Origin: Pseudomonas cichorii
GTDB taxonomy: Bacteria > Pseudomonadota > Gammaproteobacteria > Pseudomonadales > Pseudomonadaceae
Direction: 5' to 3'
DNA: 64,000 bases
Assembly (NCBI RefSeq): GCF_003700275.1
Contig: NZ_RBRE01000057.1
Location: 113,634 to 177,633 of the forward strand
The notes below the pieces were generated by a model. That model saw nothing but the letters and a program-made list of their open reading frames with translations. It was not told the DNA's origin and made no database searches. Positions 27,258 to 36,588 of the stretch are shown here, piece after piece. The first letter of the stretch is position 1; the number at the start of each line of letters is the position of its first letter. A program made the translations under genes and the position numbers.

Positions 27258-27297
27258 AAAGTCTGGCAGGAATAACCTGTATTGCCTGCCAGACTTT
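27258..27297. terminator. Bidirectional terminator hairpin
   Basis: AAAGTCTGGCAGG (27258-27270) and CCTGCCAGACTTT (27285-27297) are perfect 13-base complements around a 14-base loop. The A-rich left and T-rich right ends suit termination in both directions, between the convergent lipoprotein gene and the secreted-protein gene. Confidence 0.8.
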
Positions 27298-27305
27298 ATC
27301 AGAAG

Positions 27306-27728
27306 TTAAAACGTGCCAGGAATGGTGAACAGTGTCGTATTACCGCTCATGGTCCAGTTGGCTATCGTAGTAACACCGACATTTTCTATCCGATAGCGGT
27401 AAGTGCCGTTGGCGCTGATAAAAAAGCTTTTGGTAACGGACGCCGAGCCGGTATTGGTACTGCTGGATACTACAGTCCAGGTAGAACCATTCTGCTTCTC
27501 GAAGATATGCTTGATCGAGTTGGTGCTTTTGTTGGCAGACAAGTCCTGGAAGGTAAACGTCTGTGGCCCTGCGCAAGTAATGTTGTAGGGACCATACACA
27601 ATATCCTGATTATTGGCAGCCACGTTGGCCCCGCTACGGTTGACATTGAGTGTGGCGCAGGCGGCGTAGGCATTGCTGGTAACCAGTACGGCAGAGGCCA
27701 GAAGGGCCAGGCAAGTCTTCTTGAACAT
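27306..27728 (-). CDS. Small secreted protein of unknown function
   Basis: A 140-residue protein with a clear signal peptide (MFKKTCLALLASAVLVTSNAYA then ACATLNV). The mature part is Asn/Thr/Ser-rich with two cysteines spaced to form a disulfide (ACATLN and ITCAGPQ). Its base composition is richer in A+T than the neighbours, which suggests recent acquisition. The predicted strands (TYRYRIENVG, ANWTMSGNTTLFTI) suggest a small beta fold. Family not recognised. Confidence 0.7.
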   Translation of the reverse strand: MFKKTCLALLASAVLVTSNAYAACATLNVNRSGANVAANNQDIVYGPYNITCAGPQTFTFQDLSANKSTNSIKHIFEKQNGSTWTVVSSSTNTGSASVTKSFFISANGTYRYRIENVGVTTIANWTMSGNTTLFTIPGTF

Positions 27729-28056
27729 TGGAAAATCCTTTTTGTGTTGGCAGTGATTTTAAGGTGTGACACTTTCAATCAGGCGTGACAGTGCTCCCTT
27801 TTTATTTATAAAGGGTATTGTTCTTGTCTGGTTTTAGCAGGCTGGCGTGAATTTGACGTGCAACGATATGCTGTCAGTTACAGAGCCCGGCAGAAAAATA
27901 AATTAGATTTCAAGTGCTGAATAAACTTGAGCGCTGGACACCTTCCGTGTGGTGATGCATCCCTGTTTCAAGTAGTAGTGAATACTTGTGTGGCATGTTT
28001 ATAGCCATTAAGTTTAAAGCGTGCAAGCTTTTTGTTACGTTGCCAGAAATACCGCC
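27729..28056. other. A+T-rich intergenic region, no gene seen
   Basis: About 330 bases upstream of the secreted-protein gene, noticeably A+T-rich. It must hold that gene's promoter, but no single motif stands out. Short frames here lack coding character. Confidence 0.5.
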
Positions 28057-28080
28057 GTCGCGGCCAAGGCCCCTCCCACA
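28057..28080. repeat. REP-like element (GTCGCGGCCAAGGCC type)
   Basis: GTCGCGGCCAAGGCCCCTCC with ACA following the CCC is the second copy of the element at 17636. It lies just downstream of sbp. A partial inverted partner (CCTGTGGAAAGGG) follows at 28093. Confidence 0.6.
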
Positions 28081-28155
28081 AGTCTGTATTTTGCCTGTGG
28101 AAAGGGACAAGGCTGCCGTGTTTTCAGCGCGGCTCAACCGGCTCCTGCGGTGGTG

Positions 28156-29154
28156 TTACTTGCCCGAATAAACCTGATCGAACACGCCACCGTCGATAAA
28201 GTGGGTCTTCTGCACGGTGCGCCAGTCACCGAAGGTTTTTTCTACCGACAGGAAGTCGACTTGCGGGAAGCGATCCTTGTACTTGGCCAGTACGGCCGGG
28301 TCGCGTGGGCGCAGGTAGTTGTTGGCGGCAATTTCCTGAGCTTCAGGCGACCACAGGTATTTCAGATAGCCTTCGGCCAGGGCGCGGGAGTTTTTCTTGT
28401 CCACGACCTTGTCGACCACACTCACCGGCGGCTCGGCTTCTGCGGAAACACTTGGGTAAACCACTTCAAACTGGTCGCGACCGAACTCACGGGCGATCAT
28501 TTCCGCTTCGTTCTCGAAGGTGACCAGCACGTCGCCGATCTGGTTGGTCATGAAGGTGGTGGTTGCGCCACGACCGCCGGTGTCGAGCACCGGTACGTGC
28601 TTGAACAGCTGGCCGACGAATTTCCTGGCCGCTGCTTCATCGCCGCCATTCTTCAGGGTGTAGCCCCAGGCCGACAGATAGGTGTAGCGACCGTTACCCG
28701 AGGTTTTCGGGTTCGGAACGATGACTTCGACGCCATCCTTGATCAGGTCCGGCCAGTCTTTCAGGGCTTTGGGGTTGCCTTTGCGCACGATGAAAACGGT
28801 GGCGGAAGTGAAGGGCGCGCTGTTGTTCGGCAGGCGGCTGACCCAGTCCTTGGGAACCAGTTCGCCGTTGTCGGCCAGGGCGTTGATGTCAGTGGCCATG
28901 TTCATGGTGATGACGTCAGCCGGCAGGCCATCGATCACTGAACGCGCCTGCTTGCTCGAACCGCCGAAGGACATCTGTACCGTGACGTCTTCCTTGTGCT
29001 CGGCTTTCCAGTGTTTCTGGAACGCGCTGTTGTAGTCTTTGTAGAAATCACGCATCACGTCGTAGGAAACGTTGAGCAGAGTCGGGGCGGCCTGTGCGGC
29101 GCTGGCGAAGGCCAGGCCAGCGGCCAGTAACGAGGCGGCGAAGAGTTTGTTCAC
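28156..29154 (-). CDS. sbp: Periplasmic sulfate-binding protein Sbp
   Basis: A 332-residue solute-binding protein with a signal peptide (MNKLFAASLLAAGLAFASAAQA). The conserved sulfate-binding features are LLNVSYDVMRDFYKDYNSAF, GGSSKQARSVIDGLPADVIT and NPKTSGNGRYTYLSAWGY. It supplies sulfate to the CysTWA ABC transporter, whose genes are not in this window, so here it is a lone gene, as is common in Pseudomonas. Confidence 0.93.
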   Translation of the reverse strand: MNKLFAASLLAAGLAFASAAQAAPTLLNVSYDVMRDFYKDYNSAFQKHWKAEHKEDVTVQMSFGGSSKQARSVIDGLPADVITMNMATDINALADNGELVPKDWVSRLPNNSAPFTSATVFIVRKGNPKALKDWPDLIKDGVEVIVPNPKTSGNGRYTYLSAWGYTLKNGGDEAAARKFVGQLFKHVPVLDTGGRGATTTFMTNQIGDVLVTFENEAEMIAREFGRDQFEVVYPSVSAEAEPPVSVVDKVVDKKNSRALAEGYLKYLWSPEAQEIAANNYLRPRDPAVLAKYKDRFPQVDFLSVEKTFGDWRTVQKTHFIDGGVFDQVYSGK

Positions 29155-29257
29155 TGCGCATTCCTTGAGTTGACAGTCATTGTTATGGGGCTGATGGCGT
29201 AATGCCGCGACTATAGCCGCTGGGCATTCGCCTCATAAAGATTAAAAACGTCTTTGC

Positions 29258-30079
29258 TTATTCCTTGGGAAACAGGGCATTGCCGCATCGCGAACAGAAC
29301 GCTGCGCCATGCTCATGGAGCTTTTTCACGCAGACCGGACAGTCGTGTTTCAACTGTTCGCCGCGCATGGCATTGGCCAGTTCGGCGGTGAATATACCGG
29401 TGGGTACGGCAATGATCGAGTAACCGATGATCATCACGATCGATGACACCATTTGCCCCACGGGCGTCTTGGGCACGATATCGCCGAAACCCACGGTAGT
29501 CAGGGTCACGATAGCCCAGTAGATGCCTTTCGGGATGCTGGTGAAGCCATTCTGCGGGCCTTCGATCACATACATCAGCGTGCCGAACACGGTAACCAGA
29601 GTCGAGACGCTGACCAGAAACACGATGATCTTCTGCTTGCTGCCGCGTAGCGCCTCGACCAGATAGTGCGCCTGACGCAGATAAGGGCTGAGTTTTAGGA
29701 CCCGGAAGATGCGCATCATACGGATGATCCGCACGATCAGCAGGTACTGGGCATCGCTGTAGTAGATCGCCAGCACGCCCGGCACGATGGCCAGCAGATC
29801 CACCAGGCCATAGAAGCTGAACGCATATTTCAGCGGCCTTGGCGAACAGTAGAGACGCAGGATGTACTCGACGGCAAAGACCAGCGTAAAGCCCCATTCC
29901 AGATAGGTGAGCAGGTCAGCGTAGTCGCGGTGGATATCCTGGATGCTGTCGACCACGGTCACCAGCAGACTGAGCAGAATGACAATCAGTAGAATCTTGT
30001 CGAAGCGCCGTCCGGCGGGAGTATCGGTCTCGAAAATAACGCGGTGCAGCCGCTGGCGGCGGCTGAGAGTGGTATCCAT
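29258..30079 (-). CDS. Voltage-gated-type potassium channel with C-terminal zinc ribbon
   Basis: A 273-residue ion channel with six membrane segments. A voltage-sensor-like S4 is visible (RIIRMMRIFRVLKLSPYLR), and the pore has the selectivity filter TTVGFGD. After S6 and a short linker, the C-terminus carries a small zinc-ribbon-like motif (CPVC, then CSRC with 14 residues between). The ribbon may regulate gating or assembly; this is inference. It is a single gene with its own 107-base upstream region. Confidence 0.88.
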   Translation of the reverse strand: MDTTLSRRQRLHRVIFETDTPAGRRFDKILLIVILLSLLVTVVDSIQDIHRDYADLLTYLEWGFTLVFAVEYILRLYCSPRPLKYAFSFYGLVDLLAIVPGVLAIYYSDAQYLLIVRIIRMMRIFRVLKLSPYLRQAHYLVEALRGSKQKIIVFLVSVSTLVTVFGTLMYVIEGPQNGFTSIPKGIYWAIVTLTTVGFGDIVPKTPVGQMVSSIVMIIGYSIIAVPTGIFTAELANAMRGEQLKHDCPVCVKKLHEHGAAFCSRCGNALFPKE

Positions 30080-30147
30080 GGTTGCTCTCGCAATAAATAT
30101 TGCGAAAGCTTAATGCCCAGCATCGGGAAGAATCCATTTTCTTTTGA

Positions 30148-30172
30148 CGCTTGCGTAACCCGTACGCAAGCG
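30148..30172. terminator. Hairpin after the phosphoesterase gene
   Basis: CGCTTGCGT (30148-30156) and ACGCAAGCG (30164-30172) form a 9-base stem with a 7-base loop 15 bases after the phosphoesterase stop. No T-run follows on the minus strand, so the terminator call is tentative. Confidence 0.4.
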
Positions 30173-30186
30173 CCAGCCGTTTCCGA

Positions 30187-32163
30187 TTAATTGTTGTCAG
30201 GATTTGCGAGCTTGTTCAGAAGTCTGGCCTGGTGTGCTTTTTCCAGAACCTTTTGAGCATATTGCTCTGCGTCATCGAGTGTCTGGACGGTGGCGATCTG
30301 TCCTGTGGCTGCAAGCAGTCCGACGGCACCCAGGTTTTGCTCGGGAAGCAATCCGGCAGGTTTGCCTGCTGACAACTCTGCGTCCATTTTGCGAAGAATG
30401 GCCAGGGTGCCCGCCAGATTGCCGGAAACCGGAACGGGGTTGGCCAGAGTTGCAGCGTTCTCTGTTGCGACCGGTGTAGCCCTGGTTTCTTTCACTGGTG
30501 CCTTCGGGTCGGCCAGTGCGCTTGGGGTATCGCGTGGTGTGGTCAGCGAGAGCAGATGCAAGGGCGTATTGGCATTGGCGTCTCGCTGTGTCAGAGGCTT
30601 CAGGCCCCAGAGTTTTTCAAGCAGCGCAGGAATCGAAGCATGGTCGTACAGCGTCGGGTCCACCGTGCCCTTGGGAATCAGCGGCGATGCCACGATGGCT
30701 GGCACTCGAACGCCTGCTGTCGTGAAGTCGAAGCCATGGGTGTTGTTGCCGGCGGGAAATTTATCGCCCGGTGCAGTTATTGTCCCCGGCGTGACCGAGT
30801 CATAGAGACCGCCATGTTCGTCGTAAGTGACGATCAATAAGCTGGTGTCCCAATAAGGCGAATTACGGATGGCGGCATAGACGGCCTGCAGCAAGTGCTC
30901 CCCACCATAGACGTCATCCATCGGGTGCTGTGATGAGCCGCCCGCATAATCCGTGCTGGCACTCCCGTAATGAGGTTCTATGAACGTGTAGGAAAATGGA
31001 TAGGGTTGTTGCAGATCGTCCGCAAAGTGCTGCAGGGATTCAATATCGAACACGGACAGACCTTTAAGGGCCGCCACCTGTGGGACCGCACCCAGTGGAG
31101 TTCCTCGTTCAGGCTGGTCGCTGTACAGGCTCAGATAGGTTTTTGGCTGAACCTGAGCATCGTTGTAAACCCTGTACTGGATGTTGGCATCTTTGAGGCG
31201 TTGGAAAATGGACCCGTTGGGGTAGACGAATCCATCGGTTGTTTCCCAGGTGAGCATCTGATTCTGCTGCGGGCTGTCGTCAAAGCCAGCCGACGAAGCG
31301 CCGTGAACGAAGAAGCGGTTCGGCCATGTCGGCCCTGGAATGGAAGAGTGCCAGTGATCGCATATAGCGAACTCGGTCGCCAGGTTGTAGATGACGGGCA
31401 GTTGCGTCGGCGTGTCGAAGCACGACATGACATCAATGACGTCTTCGGCTGATGGCGCTTTTTTCGGGTATTCCGTTGTTGATGTTGCGTAGCTTGAGGC
31501 GAACCCGGAATTGTTGATGGTGGGATAAGGTTGGCCTTGTTTGAAAACGGCATTTTCCCCGGCCAGTTGTTGCAATACGTCGTTGAATTCATGCCCCGGA
31601 TCGCTTGGCATGCTCACGGGGGCGCTGGGCTGAACTTTATAGACGTCTCCCTGGTAAGTGTTCGAGTCATTGGTCGTGGCTGCCGTTATGCCCGGAATCC
31701 CGGACATGGCGAATATATTGTCGAACGAATGGTTTTCCAGCATGACGACAAATACATGGGTGATGGGGGCGGCGGGTGCCAGCTTTTTCATACCATCACT
31801 GCAGCCACCTGACTTCAATGCAATATTGAACTTCGCGGTGCTTACGGACAATGTAATGGTTTGCCCTGCATCCTTGCTTTGCAGTTGGCATTCTTTCTTG
31901 TAATTACCTTTGCCTGTGTTGGCGTAGTAGCCCGGCGATTCACCATCCCTGACGTTGAGCATGACGGACCAGTAATCCAGAATATCAATGGCATCCAGGC
32001 CTGTTTCAAAAGTAACTTCCAGTGGGCCTACAGTTTGTCCCGGTTGCGCAGCCCATTTTCCACATTGTCTTTGGTCGTTTGAGTCGCTGTGAAACAGAAT
32101 AATGTCAGCATTTGCGCCAGTGTCATTGGTGATGAAAATGGTCGCGTTGTGTTTTGTTCCCAT
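30187..32163 (-). CDS. Phospholipase C/acid phosphatase-type phosphoesterase
   Basis: A 658-residue protein. From about residue 134 it has the phosphoesterase domain shared by bacterial phosphatidylcholine phospholipases C and AcpA acid phosphatases: HVFVVMLENHSFDNIFAMSG (metal-ligand Glu143 and Asn144), HWHSSIPGPTWPNRFFVHGA and LIVTYDEHGGLYD. The first ~120 residues form a separate domain (ATIFITNDTGANADIILFHS) not recognised, possibly lectin- or lipid-binding. No signal peptide is evident. It lies 74 bases after the PI-PLC-like gene and is probably co-transcribed. GC is lower than in the flanks. Substrate unknown. Confidence 0.85.
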   Translation of the reverse strand: MGTKHNATIFITNDTGANADIILFHSDSNDQRQCGKWAAQPGQTVGPLEVTFETGLDAIDILDYWSVMLNVRDGESPGYYANTGKGNYKKECQLQSKDAGQTITLSVSTAKFNIALKSGGCSDGMKKLAPAAPITHVFVVMLENHSFDNIFAMSGIPGITAATTNDSNTYQGDVYKVQPSAPVSMPSDPGHEFNDVLQQLAGENAVFKQGQPYPTINNSGFASSYATSTTEYPKKAPSAEDVIDVMSCFDTPTQLPVIYNLATEFAICDHWHSSIPGPTWPNRFFVHGASSAGFDDSPQQNQMLTWETTDGFVYPNGSIFQRLKDANIQYRVYNDAQVQPKTYLSLYSDQPERGTPLGAVPQVAALKGLSVFDIESLQHFADDLQQPYPFSYTFIEPHYGSASTDYAGGSSQHPMDDVYGGEHLLQAVYAAIRNSPYWDTSLLIVTYDEHGGLYDSVTPGTITAPGDKFPAGNNTHGFDFTTAGVRVPAIVASPLIPKGTVDPTLYDHASIPALLEKLWGLKPLTQRDANANTPLHLLSLTTPRDTPSALADPKAPVKETRATPVATENAATLANPVPVSGNLAGTLAILRKMDAELSAGKPAGLLPEQNLGAVGLLAATGQIATVQTLDDAEQYAQKVLEKAHQARLLNKLANPDNN

Positions 32164-32237
32164 GCTGGTACTTCCCTTACAGGCAGGTGTTGGCTGTTAT
32201 TGTCAGGCTTGTTACAAATGCTTGAATTGGCGAAGAG

Positions 32238-33653
32238 CTAGAGCTTGCTGGCTCTGGCCTGAGTGATCTGTTTCGCCATGGAGGCCAGGGCGTTGTCACA
32301 GAAGTCGTTGAGAAAGACGACAAGTCCCGATGCGCTCAAATTGCTGGCGACGTTCGCTACCAGCCACGGATAGGTATGGAAGTCGAATCCCGGCTTGGTT
32401 GACATTAACGGAGAAGAGGCATCGCTCAGGGTCACAATGGCGGGAGTGGCTGCTCCGTCCACGCCACTGGCTGTTCCTTGAAGTTGCAGCACGGTGTAGT
32501 CGTGGCTGGCCTGACCGTCCGTATTCATTCCTTTCAGGGCTGCCAGAATATTGTTCACGTCTGTTGTGGTGTAACTGTCGTTGTAGGAGTCGTACTTGGA
32601 GGCATCTTCAGTCGAGTCGGTCTGCGGTAGCAGAATCAGGCGTTTCGATTGCGAGAGCAGCGTTGTATAACTTGAGGCCAGATCACCTTTGTAGCCGGGC
32701 ACGATCTTGCCAAGCGTCTTGGTGTTGGCCAGTGCAGTATTCAGCATCCCGTCGAGCACGTCGGGCGCCGGTTTCATCGTGTCTTGCGCGAAACCCTGGA
32801 AGTTCGGGCTGATGACGACAATTTCCGTCGGATGATGATCCAGCCAGCTCAGAATGTCTTCCAGGAAGCTCTGATACGAATAGCCTGGTATCAGGTTGTG
32901 CTGGTGATAGATGCCGCCCGTAATGTTCTGATAGCAATATCCCGGACGGAAGTCGAAATAGCGGGTACCTAGGTTGAGTTGTGCGGTGATGTTGTCTTTC
33001 TGGGTAAAAGCCAGGTTGATGATTGCGCGCAAGGCAATGGGTTTGGCCAGAAGAGCGATCGAGGAGCCGAATACACCTGTGAGAGAGGCCAGGAATTCAG
33101 CGTTATTCAACAGGCTTGTGACGAGTGTCGGATCAAACATGCCGGCGTCATGGGCGCCCGGCAATGCAAAGGTGGAAAATGGCTGTTCTGTCAGTGCCGT
33201 TCCCATGCTGTGGGCCAGATCCCCCATCCAGCCTGACATGTCGCCTGTGGCGTATACATAAGACTGGTCCTGGTTGGTAAGGCCGCCGCTGCCGCTTCCG
33301 CTGTCGTAGAAACCATAGGAAACCGCCCAGCCCTGTCCGAACAGGGAGGGGGTCTGCAGCATGTTGCCCAAGGTGGTATCGCCGAGGTTTCCGGTAAAGG
33401 GAGCAATATCTGCATACTTGTCCGCTATCGGCGCCTGATTCTTTGAAAGTTGCCAGCTATAGTGTCCGGTGTGTGAGTGCCAACTGATATCGTTTTCCGA
33501 GATCTGAAGATTGCCATGTTGCATCGTGTTCGGCGTATCAAGTTGATAGGAGGCCGTTTTATCGCCCCAATCGGTGGGTTGTTGGAAAAGGGTAGTGAAT
33601 TCATTGGTTTCTACGTAGGCGTAATAATCGACGCCTTTGCCTGGCCAGCTCAT
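32238..33653 (-). CDS. PI-PLC X-domain phosphodiesterase
   Basis: A 471-residue protein whose C-terminal part matches the PI-PLC-like TIM barrel. It has the first catalytic His168 in FALPGAHDAGMF and the second His at 250/252 in GTRYFDFRPG...GIYHQHNL, followed by FLEDILSWLDHHPTEIVVIS. The N-terminal ~150 residues (starting MSWPGKGVDYYAYVETNEFT) are Gly/Ser/Trp/Tyr-rich and unrecognised; they resemble a binding module. No signal peptide. The natural substrate (phosphoinositide, glycolipid or other phosphodiester) cannot be read from sequence. Confidence 0.83.
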   Translation of the reverse strand: MSWPGKGVDYYAYVETNEFTTLFQQPTDWGDKTASYQLDTPNTMQHGNLQISENDISWHSHTGHYSWQLSKNQAPIADKYADIAPFTGNLGDTTLGNMLQTPSLFGQGWAVSYGFYDSGSGSGGLTNQDQSYVYATGDMSGWMGDLAHSMGTALTEQPFSTFALPGAHDAGMFDPTLVTSLLNNAEFLASLTGVFGSSIALLAKPIALRAIINLAFTQKDNITAQLNLGTRYFDFRPGYCYQNITGGIYHQHNLIPGYSYQSFLEDILSWLDHHPTEIVVISPNFQGFAQDTMKPAPDVLDGMLNTALANTKTLGKIVPGYKGDLASSYTTLLSQSKRLILLPQTDSTEDASKYDSYNDSYTTTDVNNILAALKGMNTDGQASHDYTVLQLQGTASGVDGAATPAIVTLSDASSPLMSTKPGFDFHTYPWLVANVASNLSASGLVVFLNDFCDNALASMAKQITQARASKL

Positions 33654-34232
33654 GGTGTTTTCCTCAGGTTGATGAAGTCAATACAGACGTATGGCTCTAT
33701 GTTCAATAAATGCATATATACGGGCGCAACAAAGCAGGACTTGAATAACATCAAGTCGGCAGCTTTCTATCGGTTGATATCTGACGTGCAGGGCAATGCC
33801 TTATAACGCTGCAAGGCAGGGTCATCGTCAAATTACAAGTTTTTACAGTCGAGTGGGGATCTACTGGAAGAGAAGTGCGCCATGCATGGCGGTCATCCTT
33901 GATTATAGTTTCAATGGTGGCTAAGTGATGGCCTTGCTATTTAATAGCACTATTGAAAACCGCTAGCAAGCTCAAAAAATATTAAATGTTCTTGAGCGGC
34001 AACAGAGCGTCCTTGTCTGCCATTCAACGCCTGCTGCCCTGTTTTCGGGCATTTATCAAAGACCAGGTGGCGTTGTAAGAACGGCGGGCGTTTTCATGGG
34101 GGCGAGCGAAAATCGGCTGAATATCCTGATAATATTTGATGCCAATTTTCGGTGGGGTGGACATCGCATTGATATTTTATCTTGCATTTCAATACAGTAA
34201 GTCGTCCCACTGTTTGAATCTGGCAAGGTTGA
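33654..34232. other. A+T-rich intergenic region upstream of the phospholipase pair
   Basis: About 580 bases without a credible gene on either strand. It is A+T-rich compared with the flanks and presumably holds the promoter of the two phospholipase genes, but no clear regulator motif was found. The short open frames lack ribosome sites and coding character. Confidence 0.5.
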
Positions 34233-34251
34233 GGGGGCTTTGGCTGCCCCC
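34233..34251 (-). terminator. GC-rich hairpin after the efflux operon
   Basis: GGGGGC (34233-34238) pairs with GCCCCC (34246-34251) 14 bases beyond the stop of the outer-membrane factor gene. No strong T-run follows. Confidence 0.45.
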
Positions 34252-34264
34252 GCATTGGGTGAAC

Positions 34265-35707
34265 TCAAGGTATGTGCCGAGGGCTGTTCTTTTCCTGTTC
34301 CCAACCCCCACCCAACGCCAGAAACAGATCGATCTGTCCCATCGCCACCTGGGTATTGGCCGCCGCCATCTGTGCGCGAACATCGGTGTAGGTGCGGGTC
34401 GCCTGCAGATCGGCCAGGAATGAGGCGCGGCCGGCTTTGTAGAAACGGTGGGTCTGTTCGGCGGCTTCCTGGGCCGATTGTTCGGCTTCTTTCAGGGCGT
34501 CGCGGCGGTCCAGCAGGGCGGTGTATTGCGCCAGGCCGGTCTGGGTTTCGCGGATGGCGTTGAGCACCACGCCATCGAAGCGCGCCAGCGCGGCCTGGGT
34601 CGAGGCTTCGGCCTCATGGATGCGCGCCCGTGAGCCATTGGACGGAACGGTCCAGTTCAGCAGCGGACCAAAGCCCCAGCGATTGGCTGCCGGTTTGCCG
34701 AGGTTTTCCAGGATGCCGATGCTGCCGACTGTCGCACCAATGCTGATATCCGGATAAAGCTCGCCGGTGGCGACGCCGATCTGTGCGGTGGCCATGGCCA
34801 GATGCCGCTCGGCCTGCCGGACATCCGGACGGCGCTTGAGCAGGGCGGCGCCATCGCCGACCGGCATGACTTGCGCGATATGCGGCAGTTCGTTGCAGGT
34901 GCTGACGCCGGCCGGCAATTGTTCCACGGGCCTGGCCAGCAGCATCGACAGACGGAACAGTCCAGCCTGACGCAAGGCCTGGTAACGCGGCAACTCGGCG
35001 CGCAGGGATTTGAACTGGGTCTGCGAGCGGGTTACCTGGGTTTCATCGCCACGCCCGGCATCGCGCAGGCGCTGGTTGAGGGTCACGCTCTGCTGTTGCA
35101 GGTCCAGCGATTCCTGGGCGATGTGTAGCTCTTCATTGGCAGCGCAGATCTGCGTATAGGCACGTACTACATCAGCGACCAGAGTGATGCGTGCGGTATC
35201 GGCGGCGGCCTGGCTGGCGTCGACATTGGCTTGCGCCGCTTCGATGCCGCGTTGCAGGGTGCCGAACAGGTCGAACTGATACGAAGTGGTCAGGCCGACA
35301 TCGCCGACATTGGCCACCGGCACCTTATCGGCCAGCAGAAAGGCTTCGCCGGATTCCTGCAAGCGCTGGGCGCCCAGTTTTGCGCTGTTGGTAAAGCCGC
35401 CTGCGGCCTGGGCCTCGGCGGTCTGGTAGCGAGCACGTTGCAGGTTGGCGGCGGCAACCCGCAGGTCGGTATTGGAGGCCATGGCCTGTTGCACCAGCGC
35501 ATCGAGGCGCGGGTCCTGATACAGACGCCACCAGTGCTCTGGCACCGGGGCCGAGATGCTGTTGATCGACTGGCCCGCCAGTTCGCCTTGTAGATCCGGG
35601 CGATTGATCGCGCTGTCGCCGGGCAGCTTGTAATCCGGGCCGACCATCTGGCAGGCCGACAGCAGCAGGCCCAATCCCAGCGTGGCCATGTGCGTGGCAT
35701 GTTTCAT
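34265..35707 (-). CDS. Outer-membrane efflux lipoprotein, OprM/NodT family
   Basis: A 480-residue TolC-type channel with a lipoprotein signal (GLGLLLSACQMVGPDYKLP, lipid Cys19) and two repeated outer-membrane-efflux domains rich in coiled-coil helices. It overlaps the HlyD gene upstream by four bases and forms the exit duct for the FUSC/HlyD pump encoded before it. Confidence 0.92.
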   Translation of the reverse strand: MKHATHMATLGLGLLLSACQMVGPDYKLPGDSAINRPDLQGELAGQSINSISAPVPEHWWRLYQDPRLDALVQQAMASNTDLRVAAANLQRARYQTAEAQAAGGFTNSAKLGAQRLQESGEAFLLADKVPVANVGDVGLTTSYQFDLFGTLQRGIEAAQANVDASQAAADTARITLVADVVRAYTQICAANEELHIAQESLDLQQQSVTLNQRLRDAGRGDETQVTRSQTQFKSLRAELPRYQALRQAGLFRLSMLLARPVEQLPAGVSTCNELPHIAQVMPVGDGAALLKRRPDVRQAERHLAMATAQIGVATGELYPDISIGATVGSIGILENLGKPAANRWGFGPLLNWTVPSNGSRARIHEAEASTQAALARFDGVVLNAIRETQTGLAQYTALLDRRDALKEAEQSAQEAAEQTHRFYKAGRASFLADLQATRTYTDVRAQMAAANTQVAMGQIDLFLALGGGWEQEKNSPRHIP

Positions 35708-36588
35708 CGGGCCGCTCCTTGCCGGTCATCGATGATCGACACGGTGGCGGTCCGGCCGGCGATCATGCGGAAGTCCGCAGGCACGTCGTCAAAGGCGATG
35801 CGCACCGGAATGCGTTGCGCCAGGCGCACCCAACTGAACGCCGGGTTGACGTTGGGCAGCAGGTTCGAGCCGCTGGTGCGGTCACGGTCTTCGATACCGG
35901 CGACGATGCTCACCACGTGGCCGCTCAGGCGGGCGTTGTCGCCGACCACGCGAATGTCCACGCTTTGGCCGATATGAATGCCGTCGAGCTTGGTTTCCTC
36001 GAAATAGCCATCGATATGGAACGAGGCCGTGTCGACCACCGACAGCACGGCGCGGCCTGCGGTCACGAACTCATGCGGGCGCGGGGCGCGGTCGTTGAGG
36101 TAACCGTCCACCGGGCTGCGGATCACCGAGCGATCCAGATTCAGTTGCGCAGCGTCCACCGCCACTTTGGCTTCGTTGAGGGCCGACAGGGCACGGGTTT
36201 CGCGGGACTGGCTTTCTTCCAGTTGCTCGCGGGCCACCAGATTGCCCAGGCCACGGTTGCGCTTGTTCTCGCGGCGCGCCTGTTCCCAGGTCTCCTGGCG
36301 TTCGGCAACCGTCGCCTGCGCCTGGCGCAACACCAGCTGGAAGCGGTCCTGGTCGATGGTGAACAACACCTGGCCCTTGCTGACCTGCTGGTTGTCGGTC
36401 ACCTCGACCTTCTGGATCAGGCCGGACACGTCAGGCGCGATCTGGATGATGTCGGCGCGGATATGCCCGTCGCGGGTCCACGGCGCATACATGTAATACA
36501 TCACCATGCGCCAGACGACCACGGCGGCCAGCAGCACAACGAGCAGGGTCAGGACCACGCGGCCCAAAGTCAGTAATGGTTTTTTCAT
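35704..36588 (-). CDS. HlyD/AaeA-type membrane fusion protein
   Basis: A 294-residue periplasmic adaptor with one N-terminal membrane anchor, the barrel-sandwich half-motifs (IQIAPDVSGLIQKVEVTDNQ; GYLNDRAPRPHEFVTAGRAV) and a central coiled coil. It resembles AaeA of the p-hydroxybenzoate efflux pump. Start and stop overlap the neighbouring genes by four bases. Confidence 0.92.
   Translation of the reverse strand: MKKPLLTLGRVVLTLLVVLLAAVVVWRMVMYYMYAPWTRDGHIRADIIQIAPDVSGLIQKVEVTDNQQVSKGQVLFTIDQDRFQLVLRQAQATVAERQETWEQARRENKRNRGLGNLVAREQLEESQSRETRALSALNEAKVAVDAAQLNLDRSVIRSPVDGYLNDRAPRPHEFVTAGRAVLSVVDTASFHIDGYFEETKLDGIHIGQSVDIRVVGDNARLSGHVVSIVAGIEDRDRTSGSNLLPNVNPAFSWVRLAQRIPVRIAFDDVPADFRMIAGRTATVSIIDDRQGAAR

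Noticed and set aside
34056..34304. Small minus-strand open frame after the efflux operon
   Set aside because: No ribosome site, no recognisable protein and it overlaps the outer-membrane factor gene end.
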